Assembly (NCBI GenBank): GCA_023434825.1
Contig: JAEYSH010000029.1
Span: 1-37,590 of the forward strand
Direction of reading: 5' to 3'
Source of the DNA: Methanobacteriota archaeon
GTDB taxonomy: Archaea; Methanobacteriota; Methanobacteria; Methanobacteriales; Methanobacteriaceae
DNA: 37,590 nucleotides
The notes beneath the pieces are model-generated. The model ran no database searches, was not told the origin of the DNA, and saw only the letters and a list, made by a program, of their open reading frames with translations. The stretch's first letter is position 1, and every line of letters begins with the position of its first letter. Of the stretch, positions 1 to 7,911 are shown piece by piece. The position numbers and the translations under genes are program-made.

Positions 1-202
1 CTTCTAATCCTTTCTTTAATCTGTCGCCCTGTTTTAAAACAGTTATAAAAGATTTTCCATCGTCTAATTCTGAAATCACTTTAGTCCGCAGCCAGTTTTC
101 ACGCATTCCAAAAGAACTGCCTGTAAATTTGCCTACTTTAACCCATTCAATGTGTTTACCTATACTATTATATTTAACGCCAGTGATTCCGTAATCTGCC
201 AT
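1..202 (-). CDS. Small hypothetical protein, DUF3892-like, 3' end cut off by window
   Basis: The reverse strand reads from an ATG at 200-202 to the window edge without a stop (67 codons), beginning MADYGITGVKYNSIGKHIEW. The opening pattern (short beta strand ITGVKYN, then a hydrophobic IEWVKVG strand) resembles DUF3892-type small proteins, but this is from memory and weak. No strong ribosome-binding site precedes the ATG. The function is unknown and the C-terminus is not visible. Confidence 0.55.
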   Translation of the reverse strand, partial: MADYGITGVKYNSIGKHIEWVKVGKFTGSSFGMRENWLRTKVISELDDGKSFITVLKQGDRLKKGLE

Positions 203-412
203 ATTATCATCTGCAATTAGATTTAAAATTATATCTTTTTAAAAAAATGAAAAATAGATAAATTTAAATGAAATTAAATTTTAAAACTCTCATGACCCGG
301 GTTTAATGATTAAGATGAAATCTTAATAAAGAAACTTTAATGTAATTATCAATTATAATTTAAGCATTAATCAATTAGGAGCGTTAAAAAGTAATTTAAT
401 ACTTAAATTAAG

Positions 413-637
413 CTATTCTACTATTTCTGCAAAAGCAAAGTTTCTTCTTGTTGAATTAATTCTAATTTTGACTTCGTCGCCTTTTTTAGCTCCACTTACA
501 AATACTATGAAACCTTCGATTTTAGCGATTCCGTCTCCATCTCTTCCCATATCTTCTATTTTAACATCGTATTCTTCGCCTTCGTTTATAGGGGAAGAAT
601 TAGAGTAATTATCTCTTCTATTATCATTTCTAAACAA
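413..637 (-). CDS. TRAM-domain RNA-binding protein (74 aa)
   Basis: A stand-alone TRAM domain, an OB-like beta barrel that binds RNA. In methanogens such single-domain proteins are known as abundant RNA chaperones, some cold-induced. Residues 1-18 are a polar Arg/Asn-rich tail. Residues 19-74 carry the family pattern: EYDVKIEDMGRDGDGIAKIE, then GFIVFVSGAKKGDEVKIRI, then an aromatic FAFAE end. The length is normal for the archaeal family. The start appears to be TTG (637-635) with GGACGTGA just upstream; no in-frame ATG lies earlier. The gene is monocistronic. A TATA-like TTTATATAG lies near 700 on the minus strand, and a hairpin lies between promoter and start. Confidence in the family is high. 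Confidence 0.85.
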   Translation of the reverse strand: MFRNDNRRDNYSNSSPINEGEEYDVKIEDMGRDGDGIAKIEGFIVFVSGAKKGDEVKIRINSTRRNFAFAEIVE

Positions 638-656
638 TTTTTCACGTCCTTAATAT

Positions 657-671
657 GGCCTGAAAAAGGCC
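657..671 (-). promoter_or_regulatory. GC-rich hairpin in the TRAM gene leader
   Basis: GGCCT and AGGCC form a perfect 5-bp stem around a 5-nt loop, in very AT-rich surroundings. It lies about 20 nt upstream of the TTG start and between that start and the likely TATA box near 700, so it should be in the 5' UTR of the TRAM mRNA. A role in temperature- or TRAM-dependent control of translation is inference. Confidence 0.45.
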
Positions 672-716
672 TAAATAACTCTCTATTTTTGATACTATAT
701 AAATTGATGTATTTTA

Positions 717-855
717 AACTCTCAAAAAATAGCGCTTGAGGCCTTCAAATTTCTTAGAAATTTAGGGCATTGAAAAATAAAGTTTTTGATAGCTCAAAAC
801 TGTCGATGTATCTATTTTTTAAAGACTTTCATTGTTTTTGAACTGTTTGAGAGTT
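717..855. other. Structured non-coding stretch bounded by a 10-bp inverted repeat
   Basis: AACTCTCAAA at 717-726 is exactly complementary to TTTGAGAGTT at 846-855. Inside lie an AAATTTC-TTAG-AAATTT hairpin near 747-763, an AAAAAATAGC tract, and two related GATGTAT...TTTTTTAAA tracts. No open frame of useful size covers it. The closed-stem arrangement suits a folded RNA or a dispersed non-coding repeat. I cannot tell which from one copy. Confidence 0.35.
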
Positions 856-925
856 AAATAACATTTTAATGTTATAAACCAAAGATTAAATAACAGAATT
901 ACTTATAAAAACTATTGGTGTTAAA

Positions 926-1093
926 ATGGCTAATTTAATGGTTAATATTATATATGTACTGATTGGAGCGGGCATTATAGTATTTTTAGATTTTAAATAT
1001 TTTAGATATGATTTCTGGAAACGTTTAATAGTGAATATACTGGTTGTTTTAATATTTGCTGCATTTTATTATTCCTTTTTAGTTAATTTATAA
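926..1093 (+). CDS. Small two-helix membrane protein (55 aa), unknown function
   Basis: An ATG at 926 opens a 55-codon frame ending in TAA at 1093, with TTGGTG 7-12 nt upstream as a plausible ribosome-binding site. The product starts MANLMVNIIYVLIGAGIIVF. It has two hydrophobic helices (about residues 5-21 and 35-53) joined by a short charged aromatic loop (DFKYFRYDFWKR). That hairpin layout and the clean start support a real small membrane protein. Its function is not recognisable. It stands alone, about 200 nt before the next gene. Confidence 0.6.
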   Translation: MANLMVNIIYVLIGAGIIVFLDFKYFRYDFWKRLIVNILVVLIFAAFYYSFLVNL

Positions 1094-1288
1094 ATTAACA
1101 GTGTTCAATAAACTAAAATTTCTGATCAATGCTTTTTAAAGTGCTATACAACCTTCTTATAGTGACAATGTGACTAATAGTCGATTTTAGCAAATAATTA
1201 ATTTTAAAAATAGTTTGGAAATTATCTTAATATATATAAAAAATTTATTATTACTAGTTTTGACATAACAGATCATGGAGGTGAAAGT

Positions 1289-1567
1289 ATGATTCATGTA
1301 ATTGGAGATCTAAAAGTCGAAAATTATGACAAATGGAAACCTGTTTTTAATGAAAGATCAACTACACGTAAAGAACAAGGTGCTAAAGAGGCTATTCTCT
1401 TTCGTAACTCTGATGATCCCCATGATGTTGAGATTCTATTTAAGTGGGACAATAAGGAAAATGCAAAAAGGTACATGGAATCAGAATCTGTAAAAAAAGC
1501 TCTAAGAAATGTCGGCGCCAGAATTGAAAAAGTTACTTACCTCGATGAAATGGAAAAGACAATTTAA
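1289..1567 (+). CDS. Antibiotic biosynthesis monooxygenase (ABM)-fold protein (92 aa)
   Basis: A small ferredoxin-like alpha/beta protein of the dimeric alpha-beta barrel group: MIHVIGDLKVENYDKWKPVF, then a central strand VEILFKWDNKENAKRYMES and a final helix/strand. The KW/W.D..ENA...MES pattern is typical of ABM/cyclase-like members, which act on quinone-like or polyketide substrates or are stress proteins of unknown substrate. The ribosome-binding site GGAGGTGA sits 4 nt before the ATG and fixes the start. A likely TATA box (TTAATATATATAAA) lies near 1230-1243. It is monocistronic, with a hairpin terminator behind it. The substrate cannot be assigned. Confidence 0.75.
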   Translation: MIHVIGDLKVENYDKWKPVFNERSTTRKEQGAKEAILFRNSDDPHDVEILFKWDNKENAKRYMESESVKKALRNVGARIEKVTYLDEMEKTI

Positions 1568-1578
1568 TAAAATTCTAT

Positions 1579-1634
1579 GGATGAATATTTTTTCGGAATA
1601 ATAAGAACTTATTCATCCTATTTTCTTATTTTAA
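1579..1634 (+). terminator. Hairpin plus T-rich tail after the ABM gene
   Basis: GGATGAATA (1579-1587) pairs exactly with TATTCATCC (1610-1618) and is followed by TATTTTCTTATTTT. It lies 12 nt after the stop codon and fits a transcription terminator. Confidence 0.55.
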
Positions 1635-1791
1635 TTAATTCTTTCAAACTATAGTGAACATGTGGCCGAATATAATCTAGTTATTGCCCAATGCTAATTA
1701 AAAGTTAGATATTCATTTTGACATTAAATTATTTTAAGAATCTAGGTCTAATCTACAATATTTCATAATGAATAAAAATAAAGTGAAAATA

Positions 1792-2274
1792 ATGATAAGA
1801 ACAGCAACTTTAACCGATGTTGATCAGATAGCTATGGTGATATTGAAGGCTTGGAAAGGAGCATATACTGGAATTATTGATCCAAATTATATAAAAACAA
1901 TGAATAAGGATAAATATATTTCTATTTTCAAAAATAACATTCTAAACCAGAAAGAAATAATTTACGTGTATTATGAAGATGAAGTTAAAGGATTTATCTC
2001 TGGAAAGGATAGTTACGGAAAATATGATTGTGAGATAATAGGACTGTATGTAGACCCAAAAAATCAGGGAAAAGGAATAGGGAGACTATTATTTAAAAAA
2101 ATGCTAAAAGAGTTCATTTCAAGAGGTAAAAGAAGTCTTATAGTTTGGACCCTGGATGGTGCTAATAATAATGATTTTTACCTGAAGATGGGTGGAGTTA
2201 AAAAAGAGAATAAAACACTTTGGTATGGTGAGAAATCATATACTGGTGCGGGTTTCAAATTTGACTTAAGCTAA
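1792..2274 (+). CDS. GNAT-family N-acetyltransferase (160 aa)
   Basis: This protein transfers an acetyl group from acetyl-CoA to an unidentified amine. The GNAT fold is clear: MIRTATLTDVDQI opening strand/helix, the IIGLYVDPKNQGKGIG segment holding the acetyl-CoA pyrophosphate-binding loop (Q/RxxGxG at about residues 92-97), then a helix LLFKKMLKEF and a late FYLKMGG motif. I choose the ATG at 1792 because GTGA lies 5-8 nt before it and homologues begin with the IR.A...D pattern. An in-frame ATG at 1768 would add eight residues but lacks a ribosome-binding site. The substrate may be a small molecule or a protein N-terminus. Confidence 0.85.
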   Translation: MIRTATLTDVDQIAMVILKAWKGAYTGIIDPNYIKTMNKDKYISIFKNNILNQKEIIYVYYEDEVKGFISGKDSYGKYDCEIIGLYVDPKNQGKGIGRLLFKKMLKEFISRGKRSLIVWTLDGANNNDFYLKMGGVKKENKTLWYGEKSYTGAGFKFDLS

Positions 2275-2410
2275 CTAAACAAAATAAAACTTCATCATAC
2301 CTAAAACAACAGTAAAGCTAAAATAGGCAGATTTAACGAAATATTACATCTCTTTTATAAGAAATAAATTAATTCTCATAATTAAACTAATTTATTTCGA
2401 TTTAAACATT

Positions 2411-2656
2411 CTATTCGATAACTTTTTGATTTATTTCTGCTTTTAATGCCTCTTTGATTTCATCTGCCATTAATATTATTTCCAAATATTTATCGTTATC
2501 TTGAATTTTACGTGCATTTTCTTTAATTCTGTTTATATTTTCAAATGATTTTTTAAATTCATCTGCCTTTTTTGGTTTAAGACGCTTATCTTTATTTGCA
2601 AGTAATTTCAATTTTAAAAGTACAAACCAGAATTCTTCGTTTTCATAATATTCCAT
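2411..2656 (-). CDS. Hypothetical small helical protein (81 aa)
   Basis: Not a family I recognise. The product is charged and mainly helical: an aromatic N-terminus (MEYYENEEFWFVLLKLKLL), then Lys/Glu-rich amphipathic helices and no Cys or signal. The start ATG has GTTGATA upstream on the minus strand, a weak ribosome-binding site. It converges with the acetyltransferase gene and has its own upstream region (2657-2807), which is AT-rich with TATATATAATA-like sequence near 2720-2745. Confidence 0.6.
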   Translation of the reverse strand: MEYYENEEFWFVLLKLKLLANKDKRLKPKKADEFKKSFENINRIKENARKIQDNDKYLEIILMADEIKEALKAEINQKVIE

Positions 2657-2807
2657 ATTATCAACATATTATTTAGTTTTGAACATTTTTTTCATTCCTA
2701 AATTTAATATGGAACTTATTTTATATATATAATACTATTTTATATATTAGTAATAAACTAATGGGATGAAATTAAATTCAAATTAAAATAAAAGTTTAGA
2801 TAAGAAT

Positions 2808-3509
2808 TCAATTTTGGAATTCTTCGGGAATATAGCTTTCAGCATCTCCAGCTGAACAATTAGGTATAGCGGCTATTAAATTATGTATACGTTCATATGG
2901 CACTGATAAAAAGATAACATCAGATTCAAATCCCTGCTGGTGTCTTGCAGTCCAATCCCCCACAGTCATATTTGTATTTCCACTTATTATAGTGTAAACT
3001 ATTGCTGAATGACATAATGCGCCGATAATTTGCTGTTCTGGTGATCTACCATCCCAGTAAGTATCTAATGTTATAAGACGGCATGCTTGTTCAGCATTAA
3101 CTAAAAATAATATCATATCAGGACGTATTTCAGCTTTATCTAACGGACATATTACCACCCGATCAGATAAATCAGTTGCTGGAGGTGTTGTTAATACTCT
3201 CATTCTCTCAAAAGTAACAATAGAATTTGTAAGCTTCTCACCTTTAGTAAGAAAGTTCTGTAATCCTCTTTTTTTCTTCCCACTGTGAGGCTCGCTAAAA
3301 CCACAGTATTGACTACCCCCCGGACATGTAGAAACATCTTCATCAATTATGAAGCTTTCTCCTTGAGCTGCAAGTTTCATTGCCTTACAAATTGATGTTT
3401 TTTCATATCTGCCGCTTGAAACTTCGTCATTGGTAAAAGAAACAGCCATAGGCTCATAATTTAAATCGAAAGTCTTTTTAAAAATGTCTGCTTGTTCTTT
3501 ATAGTTCAC
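2808..3509 (-). CDS. DUF169 family protein (233 aa)
   Basis: A member of the uncharacterised DUF169 family, common in methanogens and anaerobes. Recognisable parts are the N-terminal EPMAVSFTND strand, the Cys-containing SICKAMKLAAQGE segment, STCPGGSQYCGF (two further Cys), the middle PDMILFLVNAEQACRL block and the C-terminal FLSVPYERIHNLIAAIP block. It is longer and richer in Cys than the second DUF169 copy in this window (32773-33453), so the two are distinct paralogues. The start looks like GTG with GGGGGAT upstream. Two AATTATA direct repeats about 12 bp apart lie upstream (3529-3550). A redox or metal-cofactor role is a guess. Confidence 0.8.
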   Translation of the reverse strand: MNYKEQADIFKKTFDLNYEPMAVSFTNDEVSSGRYEKTSICKAMKLAAQGESFIIDEDVSTCPGGSQYCGFSEPHSGKKKRGLQNFLTKGEKLTNSIVTFERMRVLTTPPATDLSDRVVICPLDKAEIRPDMILFLVNAEQACRLITLDTYWDGRSPEQQIIGALCHSAIVYTIISGNTNMTVGDWTARHQQGFESDVIFLSVPYERIHNLIAAIPNCSAGDAESYIPEEFQN

Positions 3510-3611
3510 TAAATAATCCCCCAGTAAATTATTATAATTCTACGTATAATTTGCATCTTTAAACTAATTAATTTATTTATAAAAGCCAAAAAAATAAATA
3601 AAAAAAGAAAA

Positions 3612-4388
3612 TTATTTTTCTCTTATAATCCCTTCAGCTGGCAGCTTTTCTTCAGAAGAAATATATTCATAAATAAACGCTGCTAAAACTGCTCCAACAA
3701 TAGGCCCAATAATGTATATTGGGAAATAATTCCAGAGATTATTCCCTGCTAAAACTAAATCACCTAAATAAGGTCCAAATGTTCTTGCAGGGTTAAGTGA
3801 AGCTCCAGAGATATTACCTACAGTGGTAATTACTGCAGCAACAGTAAAACCAATTGAAATTCCTGCAAATCCAGGGACAGCCCTTCTATCAACACCGGCA
3901 CCCATTATTACCAGCATTAATAAGAATGTACCTATTGTCTCAACTAAAATCGCCTGGAAATAACTTATTCCTTCAAATGGCGCTGTTGCACCAAGGCCAC
4001 CTACTGTAACTGCATTCATCCCTACGCATGCTGCAAAAAGGAAACTTGCAAGGGATGCCCCAATTAGTTGTGCAACAATATAAGGGATCACTTCATTTCC
4101 CGGGAATTTCTTAGTAGCCCAAAGAGCAATAGTAACTGCAGGATTTATGTGACAACCGGATATATGACCTATAGCATAAATTAAAACAATAATAGTCAAA
4201 CCAAAAGCCATACCTATAGCTAACCAGTCACCAAGGCCACCTAGAACTCCAATTCCTATATTAAATGTATTTGGAGGTGTAGCTCCACCGCTTATCATTA
4301 ATGTTATTGCGGCAGCGCCTGCACCGATAAATACAAGGAAAAATGTCCCTATAAGTTCTGCTAAAAAACGTTTTTTAAGTGAAATCAT
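3612..4388 (-). CDS. aqpM: Archaeal aquaporin AqpM
   Basis: A six-helix membrane channel of the MIP family, conducting water and possibly small neutral solutes or gases. From the ATG at 4388 the two pore motifs are N82-P83-A84 (in HINPAVT) and N199-P200-A201 followed by R202 (in SLNPART). Other selectivity-filter positions read F62, I187 and A196. The positions match the AqpM type (I recall Ser at 196 in the characterised protein). A TTG 15 nt upstream opens the same frame but overlaps the previous stop. The ATG has GAGGGGA at good spacing and is preferred. It is the last gene of the DUF2193-DUF2180-aqpM operon, with T-rich minus-strand sequence (3590-3611) as a probable terminator. Confidence 0.93.
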   Translation of the reverse strand: MISLKKRFLAELIGTFFLVFIGAGAAAITLMISGGATPPNTFNIGIGVLGGLGDWLAIGMAFGLTIIVLIYAIGHISGCHINPAVTIALWATKKFPGNEVIPYIVAQLIGASLASFLFAACVGMNAVTVGGLGATAPFEGISYFQAILVETIGTFLLMLVIMGAGVDRRAVPGFAGISIGFTVAAVITTVGNISGASLNPARTFGPYLGDLVLAGNNLWNYFPIYIIGPIVGAVLAAFIYEYISSEEKLPAEGIIREK

Positions 4389-4399
4389 GATAAATCCCC

Positions 4400-4609
4400 T
4401 CAACCGCTTTTAAGAGCAGCGTAACATTCGGGACATAAAATTTTAGGGAGTGTTTTTTCCTGCTTTTTGCTTGGGAGCGGATATCCTCCTTCCCATATCT
4501 CAACATCTTCACGAATGGCATGATCCATGCAAAGCCCCATACCGCAGACAATACAAATTGCTACAGCTTCTGAATCTTTGCCTTGCTGGGCACATATGTA
4601 ACATTTCAT
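4400..4609 (-). CDS. DUF2180 family zinc-ribbon-like protein (69 aa)
   Basis: A small Cys-rich protein with C3-x2-C6, C19-x2-C22, C27, H30 and C59-x2-C62: enough ligands for two zinc sites, in the pattern of the archaeal DUF2180 family. There is no membrane segment, so it is cytoplasmic. GGAGGTAAAAC precedes the ATG. It lies 28 nt after the DUF2193 stop, and its own stop precedes the aqpM ATG by 11 nt, so the three genes form one operon. The function is unknown. It could be an adaptor or regulator for the DUF2193 protein or the channel. Confidence 0.85.
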   Translation of the reverse strand: MKCYICAQQGKDSEAVAICIVCGMGLCMDHAIREDVEIWEGGYPLPSKKQEKTLPKILCPECYAALKSG

Positions 4610-4637
4610 GTTTTACCTCCATAAAAAAGAATGGAAA

Positions 4638-6137
4638 TTATACTGCCTCTTTCCACTGGCAGTATGAATGTCTGAAATCAACAAGGCATGCTGAAGCACA
4701 GTTTTTACATGCTCTAACCGGTGCAGCTGCTGTTTCTTTATGTAAAGCTATAACATTTGTCATTAATGTGGCTGTCACTGGTTCACTGGTTATAAGACAT
4801 GGATAATCTGCTAATCTCATTAAGGATGAGAATCTTACAGTGATTGCACATCCCGGGTAAGTATATCTTTGTGGATTCATTATAACTTCATTTTGTTCGA
4901 TTGGATCTAAATTAACTTTAAATCCTGCAACTTTAGGCTCTAATTTTCCACCGCTTCCATTTCTCATTCTTCGCTCTTCATCCAATGATTTCCATCCCCT
5001 GTAAATGGTATCCATGAAGTCGCAGTTGTGAAGTTCTGCTGCTGCTGATCTTGTAGGGTTAAGCTGCACGTAGTTATGGAACCTTCTTGTTAGTAGCTCA
5101 ACTACTGTTGGTGCGTTGAAGCCATCTAACTCCAGTATATATTCAACTGCACATGCTGCAGCTCCTGTAGCAACTGATAGAATTTGATACTCACTTTTGA
5201 AGTTTTCCTTTGCGTTATTGAGTGTTGATTCCATTACATCTGTTGTAGCTTCAATTATTGCCATTGTAACATCGTCTTTGCACATGTTATATGTTGATTG
5301 AGATATGTGGTGAGATATATCACCAACACAGTATGCAGGAACAGTTACTATGTTTGCATAGTGCACATTATCTTCAACTGCAGCCATAATGGTTTGTTTC
5401 ATGTCTTTTTTGTATTTTGACATGTATTTTCTTACATCAAACGATTCGTGGCCTAAAGAATCCATCAATTTTGCCTGAGCTTCAACAGGTGTTTCATAGA
5501 TTGATTTAACCATTTTAATTTCGTTTTTAATTGCTTCTGATATGGTTATTCCGTCTTCTATTTGATTTGCAAAAATTTCACCAATACCATATGAAGTGTT
5601 CATTCCCCATGATTTAGCCGCCAAAATTGCCTTTTTATGGTCTTCTGGTATATCAGTCTTTTTTAAGATTTGATTTACTATGTTACTTGTACTTCCGGGG
5701 ATTAAAGCAAAATCAACAACGCATGTAGGTCCATAAAACCCTGCATATCTCCTTACAGAATCAAGACCTATAATGTCCTCTGATTTTCCTATGGTTTCTA
5801 TGAATTTGTCCACGCTGTTTTTAAAGCTTTCATCTTCTTCGTACAGTATTTCAAGTATTGCTGGTGTCTGGTAGTGCTCTACAAATGGATCGTCTTCAGG
5901 TCTCACTGAATCTGTAAGGCCTGTTAAAGTGTCATAGTGTGTATTAATTGAGTTAACATGAAGGTTTATTACGGCTTCGCTTTGTCCGTCAATGGCCTCC
6001 ATTTTGTTTGCTACATCAACATACGCCTTTGTATGTTCCATTTTAAATTCATGTCCTCTATATTTTTTTACAGTATTTACATCTGCCTTTTGAGCCGCAA
6101 GGGCTTCATTTATCATTTTTTCATATAGTTCTGACAT
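4638..6137 (-). CDS. DUF2193 family protein with C-terminal Cys cluster (499 aa)
   Basis: A large soluble protein of the DUF2193 family, found mainly in methanogens and uncharacterised. Most of the chain is helical. Notable blocks are HVNSINTHYDTLTGLTDSVR near residue 65 and the C-terminal cluster C477-x2-C480-x3-C484-x8-C493, which looks like an Fe-S or zinc site. Other Cys and His residues are scattered through the middle (for example VPAYCVGDISHHIS). GGTGA lies before the ATG, and a TATA-like AAATATATC lies near 6165-6178. It leads the operon with DUF2180 and aqpM. The fixed company of an aquaporin suggests a link to a small neutral solute or oxidant, but no reaction can be read from the sequence. 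Confidence 0.88.
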   Translation of the reverse strand: MSELYEKMINEALAAQKADVNTVKKYRGHEFKMEHTKAYVDVANKMEAIDGQSEAVINLHVNSINTHYDTLTGLTDSVRPEDDPFVEHYQTPAILEILYEEDESFKNSVDKFIETIGKSEDIIGLDSVRRYAGFYGPTCVVDFALIPGSTSNIVNQILKKTDIPEDHKKAILAAKSWGMNTSYGIGEIFANQIEDGITISEAIKNEIKMVKSIYETPVEAQAKLMDSLGHESFDVRKYMSKYKKDMKQTIMAAVEDNVHYANIVTVPAYCVGDISHHISQSTYNMCKDDVTMAIIEATTDVMESTLNNAKENFKSEYQILSVATGAAACAVEYILELDGFNAPTVVELLTRRFHNYVQLNPTRSAAAELHNCDFMDTIYRGWKSLDEERRMRNGSGGKLEPKVAGFKVNLDPIEQNEVIMNPQRYTYPGCAITVRFSSLMRLADYPCLITSEPVTATLMTNVIALHKETAAAPVRACKNCASACLVDFRHSYCQWKEAV

Positions 6138-6444
6138 TTTTTCACCATATTATTATTAACTTAAATAATAGATATATTTTTCCACCAAAATCCTACATTT
6201 ATTACATATAACAAATAATAATAATAATTAGTTCGTGAATATAAAGAGAAATAAATCTTGTTAAAAACAAAACTCCAAACATAAATTAAATTATATCTTT
6301 TTTAGTCTAATCTCACGATAATAAGGAGCTAAAATAGGTGAAGAAAGAAACTATTGATTTTTTTAAATTCTAATAATTATATCAAAAATATAGAGCCATG
6401 TGGCTAAAAAAATCCAGTTAAACCTCAAAAAAGTAAAATATCAG
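6138..6444. other. Intergenic stretch: operon promoter and MFS terminator
   Basis: This 307-nt gap holds the minus-strand promoter of the DUF2193 operon at its left end and the MFS gene terminator at its right. No convincing ORF is present. An AATAAGGAG...GGTGAAG sequence near 6320-6345 resembles ribosome-binding sites, but only an 11-codon frame follows it. Confidence 0.6.
6376..6405 (-). terminator. Probable MFS gene terminator
   Basis: On the minus strand a short AGCCA/TGGCT hairpin (6394-6405) is preceded by TTTTTTT and followed by CTATATTTTTG. It lies about 40 nt beyond the MFS stop codon. Confidence 0.4.
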
Positions 6445-7830
6445 TTATTTCCGGGCAAAAGACGCGAAAATAGCTATTATACCCAACATTACAGAGATAA
6501 AGAAGGCTACCTGTATACTTGTTAAGAGTGCTGGATAATTTTGTGGACTGAATTGAACAGCCCCAACATAAAGCGCAAATATTACTAAAATCAGCCCCAT
6601 ACCAAAAGTTTGGCCTAAAAGTCTCATTGTACTTACGGTTGCGGAAGCTAAACTGAAGTATTTTCTTTCTACAGACCCCATAATAGCGTGTGTGTTTGGT
6701 GCTGAAAATATTCCCACTCCAATTCCTAAAATAGCTAATCCTAATAATATAACATATATACTGGTCTGTGCGTTTATTGTTGCAAAAATTAAGAGTCCAA
6801 TAGTTATGATTCCCATTCCTAATGAAGCTAATTTTCCAGAATCGAACCTATCAGAGAGTCTACCCGCAATTGGAGTCATAATAACCATGAAAACAGTTTG
6901 AACTACAATAATTAGTCCAGTTGTGTTAGGATCTAACCCTTTTATAAACTGTAAATATAAACTAAGCAGAAAAGCCACTGCGAATAGGCCCATATAACTT
7001 ATAAGCGTTGCCAGATTAGAGAATGCAAATTTTCTATTTTCAAAAAACAACTTAACCTCCAAAACAGGATGTTCAACTCTTAATTCCCACATAACAAAAA
7101 TTATAAGCCCTATAATACCTAGAACAACCATTAAAATTCCAAACATGCGGGTTATATTTGAAAATCCTATTAAAATCAGTGCAAGCATCAAAATATAGAG
7201 TAAAGATCCCCAATAGTCCAGTTTTTCACCTTTACATACTGCCCATTCGTTTCCTTTCATTTTCCAAAGTACAAGTGCTGTTACAATTAATCCCAAAGGC
7301 ACGACTAAATAAAAAATGCTTCTCCAGCCAAAATATTGTGTTAAAAAGCCCCCTAAGACTGGACCCATAACAAGTCCAATATAAACTGCAGTAATATTTA
7401 TTCCAATTGCTTTACCTCTTTCTTGGGGAGGAAATACTGATGTTACCATGGCAAGTCCTGTTACAAATATCATTGCGCTTCCAATACCCTGAACTACCCT
7501 TACTATAATGAGAAATTCAGCTGATGGAGCTATAGCTGCCAGAAAAGAAGCAATAGTGAGAATTATTATACCATACGTGAAAATCTTTTTCATCCCGTAA
7601 ATATCTGCAATTCTACCAAAAGGAACTGCAAACATCGCGGATGTTAAGAAAAATGAGGTTGTAATCCAGCTTAAAAGGATTGCATTTACTGCCAATTGGC
7701 TTGAAATTGTTGGGAGTGCAATATTCAACGACGTGCCCATAAATGGAGTTAAAAATGAAGCTAATGTTGCAATGAGTAAAATTATAGTTTTATTTACATT
7801 TTTATCTTTAACCGGCGCTTGAGTTTCCAT
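6445..7830 (-). CDS. MFS drug exporter, 14-helix DHA2 (EmrB/QacA) type
   Basis: A proton-driven multidrug antiporter-like membrane protein of 461 residues. Visible family marks are the helix-1 motif FMGTSLNIALPTIS, the cytoplasmic loop GRIADIYGMKKIF (motif A), VRVVQGIGSAMIF (motif B) and VMGPVLGGFL (motif C, typical of exporters). A repeated motif A, GRLSDRFDSGKL, opens the second half. About 14 hydrophobic segments are present. Two earlier in-frame starts exist (TTG 7860, ATG 7845). I choose the ATG at 7830 because GAGAGTGA precedes it at normal spacing. It is divergent from a TrmB-type regulator with an 81-nt shared promoter, suggesting regulation by that protein. The substrate is unknown. 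Confidence 0.9.
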   Translation of the reverse strand: METQAPVKDKNVNKTIILLIATLASFLTPFMGTSLNIALPTISSQLAVNAILLSWITTSFFLTSAMFAVPFGRIADIYGMKKIFTYGIIILTIASFLAAIAPSAEFLIIVRVVQGIGSAMIFVTGLAMVTSVFPPQERGKAIGINITAVYIGLVMGPVLGGFLTQYFGWRSIFYLVVPLGLIVTALVLWKMKGNEWAVCKGEKLDYWGSLLYILMLALILIGFSNITRMFGILMVVLGIIGLIIFVMWELRVEHPVLEVKLFFENRKFAFSNLATLISYMGLFAVAFLLSLYLQFIKGLDPNTTGLIIVVQTVFMVIMTPIAGRLSDRFDSGKLASLGMGIITIGLLIFATINAQTSIYVILLGLAILGIGVGIFSAPNTHAIMGSVERKYFSLASATVSTMRLLGQTFGMGLILVIFALYVGAVQFSPQNYPALLTSIQVAFFISVMLGIIAIFASFARK

Positions 7831-7862
7831 TTTATTCACTCTCATTACTAAATAAGTCAACG

Positions 7863-7880
7863 CATAATATAAATATAATG
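7863..7880. promoter_or_regulatory. Imperfect palindrome / shared TATA region between MFS and TrmB genes
   Basis: CATAATAT-AA-ATATAATG is symmetric at 7 of 8 arm positions and lies in the middle of the 81-nt divergent region. It holds TATA-like sequence usable in both directions, so a bound regulator could block both promoters. That the neighbouring TrmB-type protein binds here is inference. Confidence 0.45.
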
Positions 7881-7911
7881 TAACTTTAATAGGTGAACTG
7901 GTGACGAAAGT

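Noticed and set aside
1172..1182. GACTAATAGTC palindrome as another TetR operator
   Set aside because: It matches only the GACTAAT part, lacks the TCAGTC half with proper spacing, and precedes an unrelated gene by over 100 nt.
3529..3550. AATTATA direct repeats upstream of the first DUF169 gene as a copy of the TATAC operator
   Set aside because: They are direct rather than inverted and lack the TATAC/GTATA arms, so this copy does not appear to belong to the regulon at 33.5 kb.
4450..4806. A 118-codon plus-strand frame
   Set aside because: It lies antisense across DUF2180 and the 3' end of DUF2193, both strongly supported, has no ribosome-binding site, and its product looks like random sequence.
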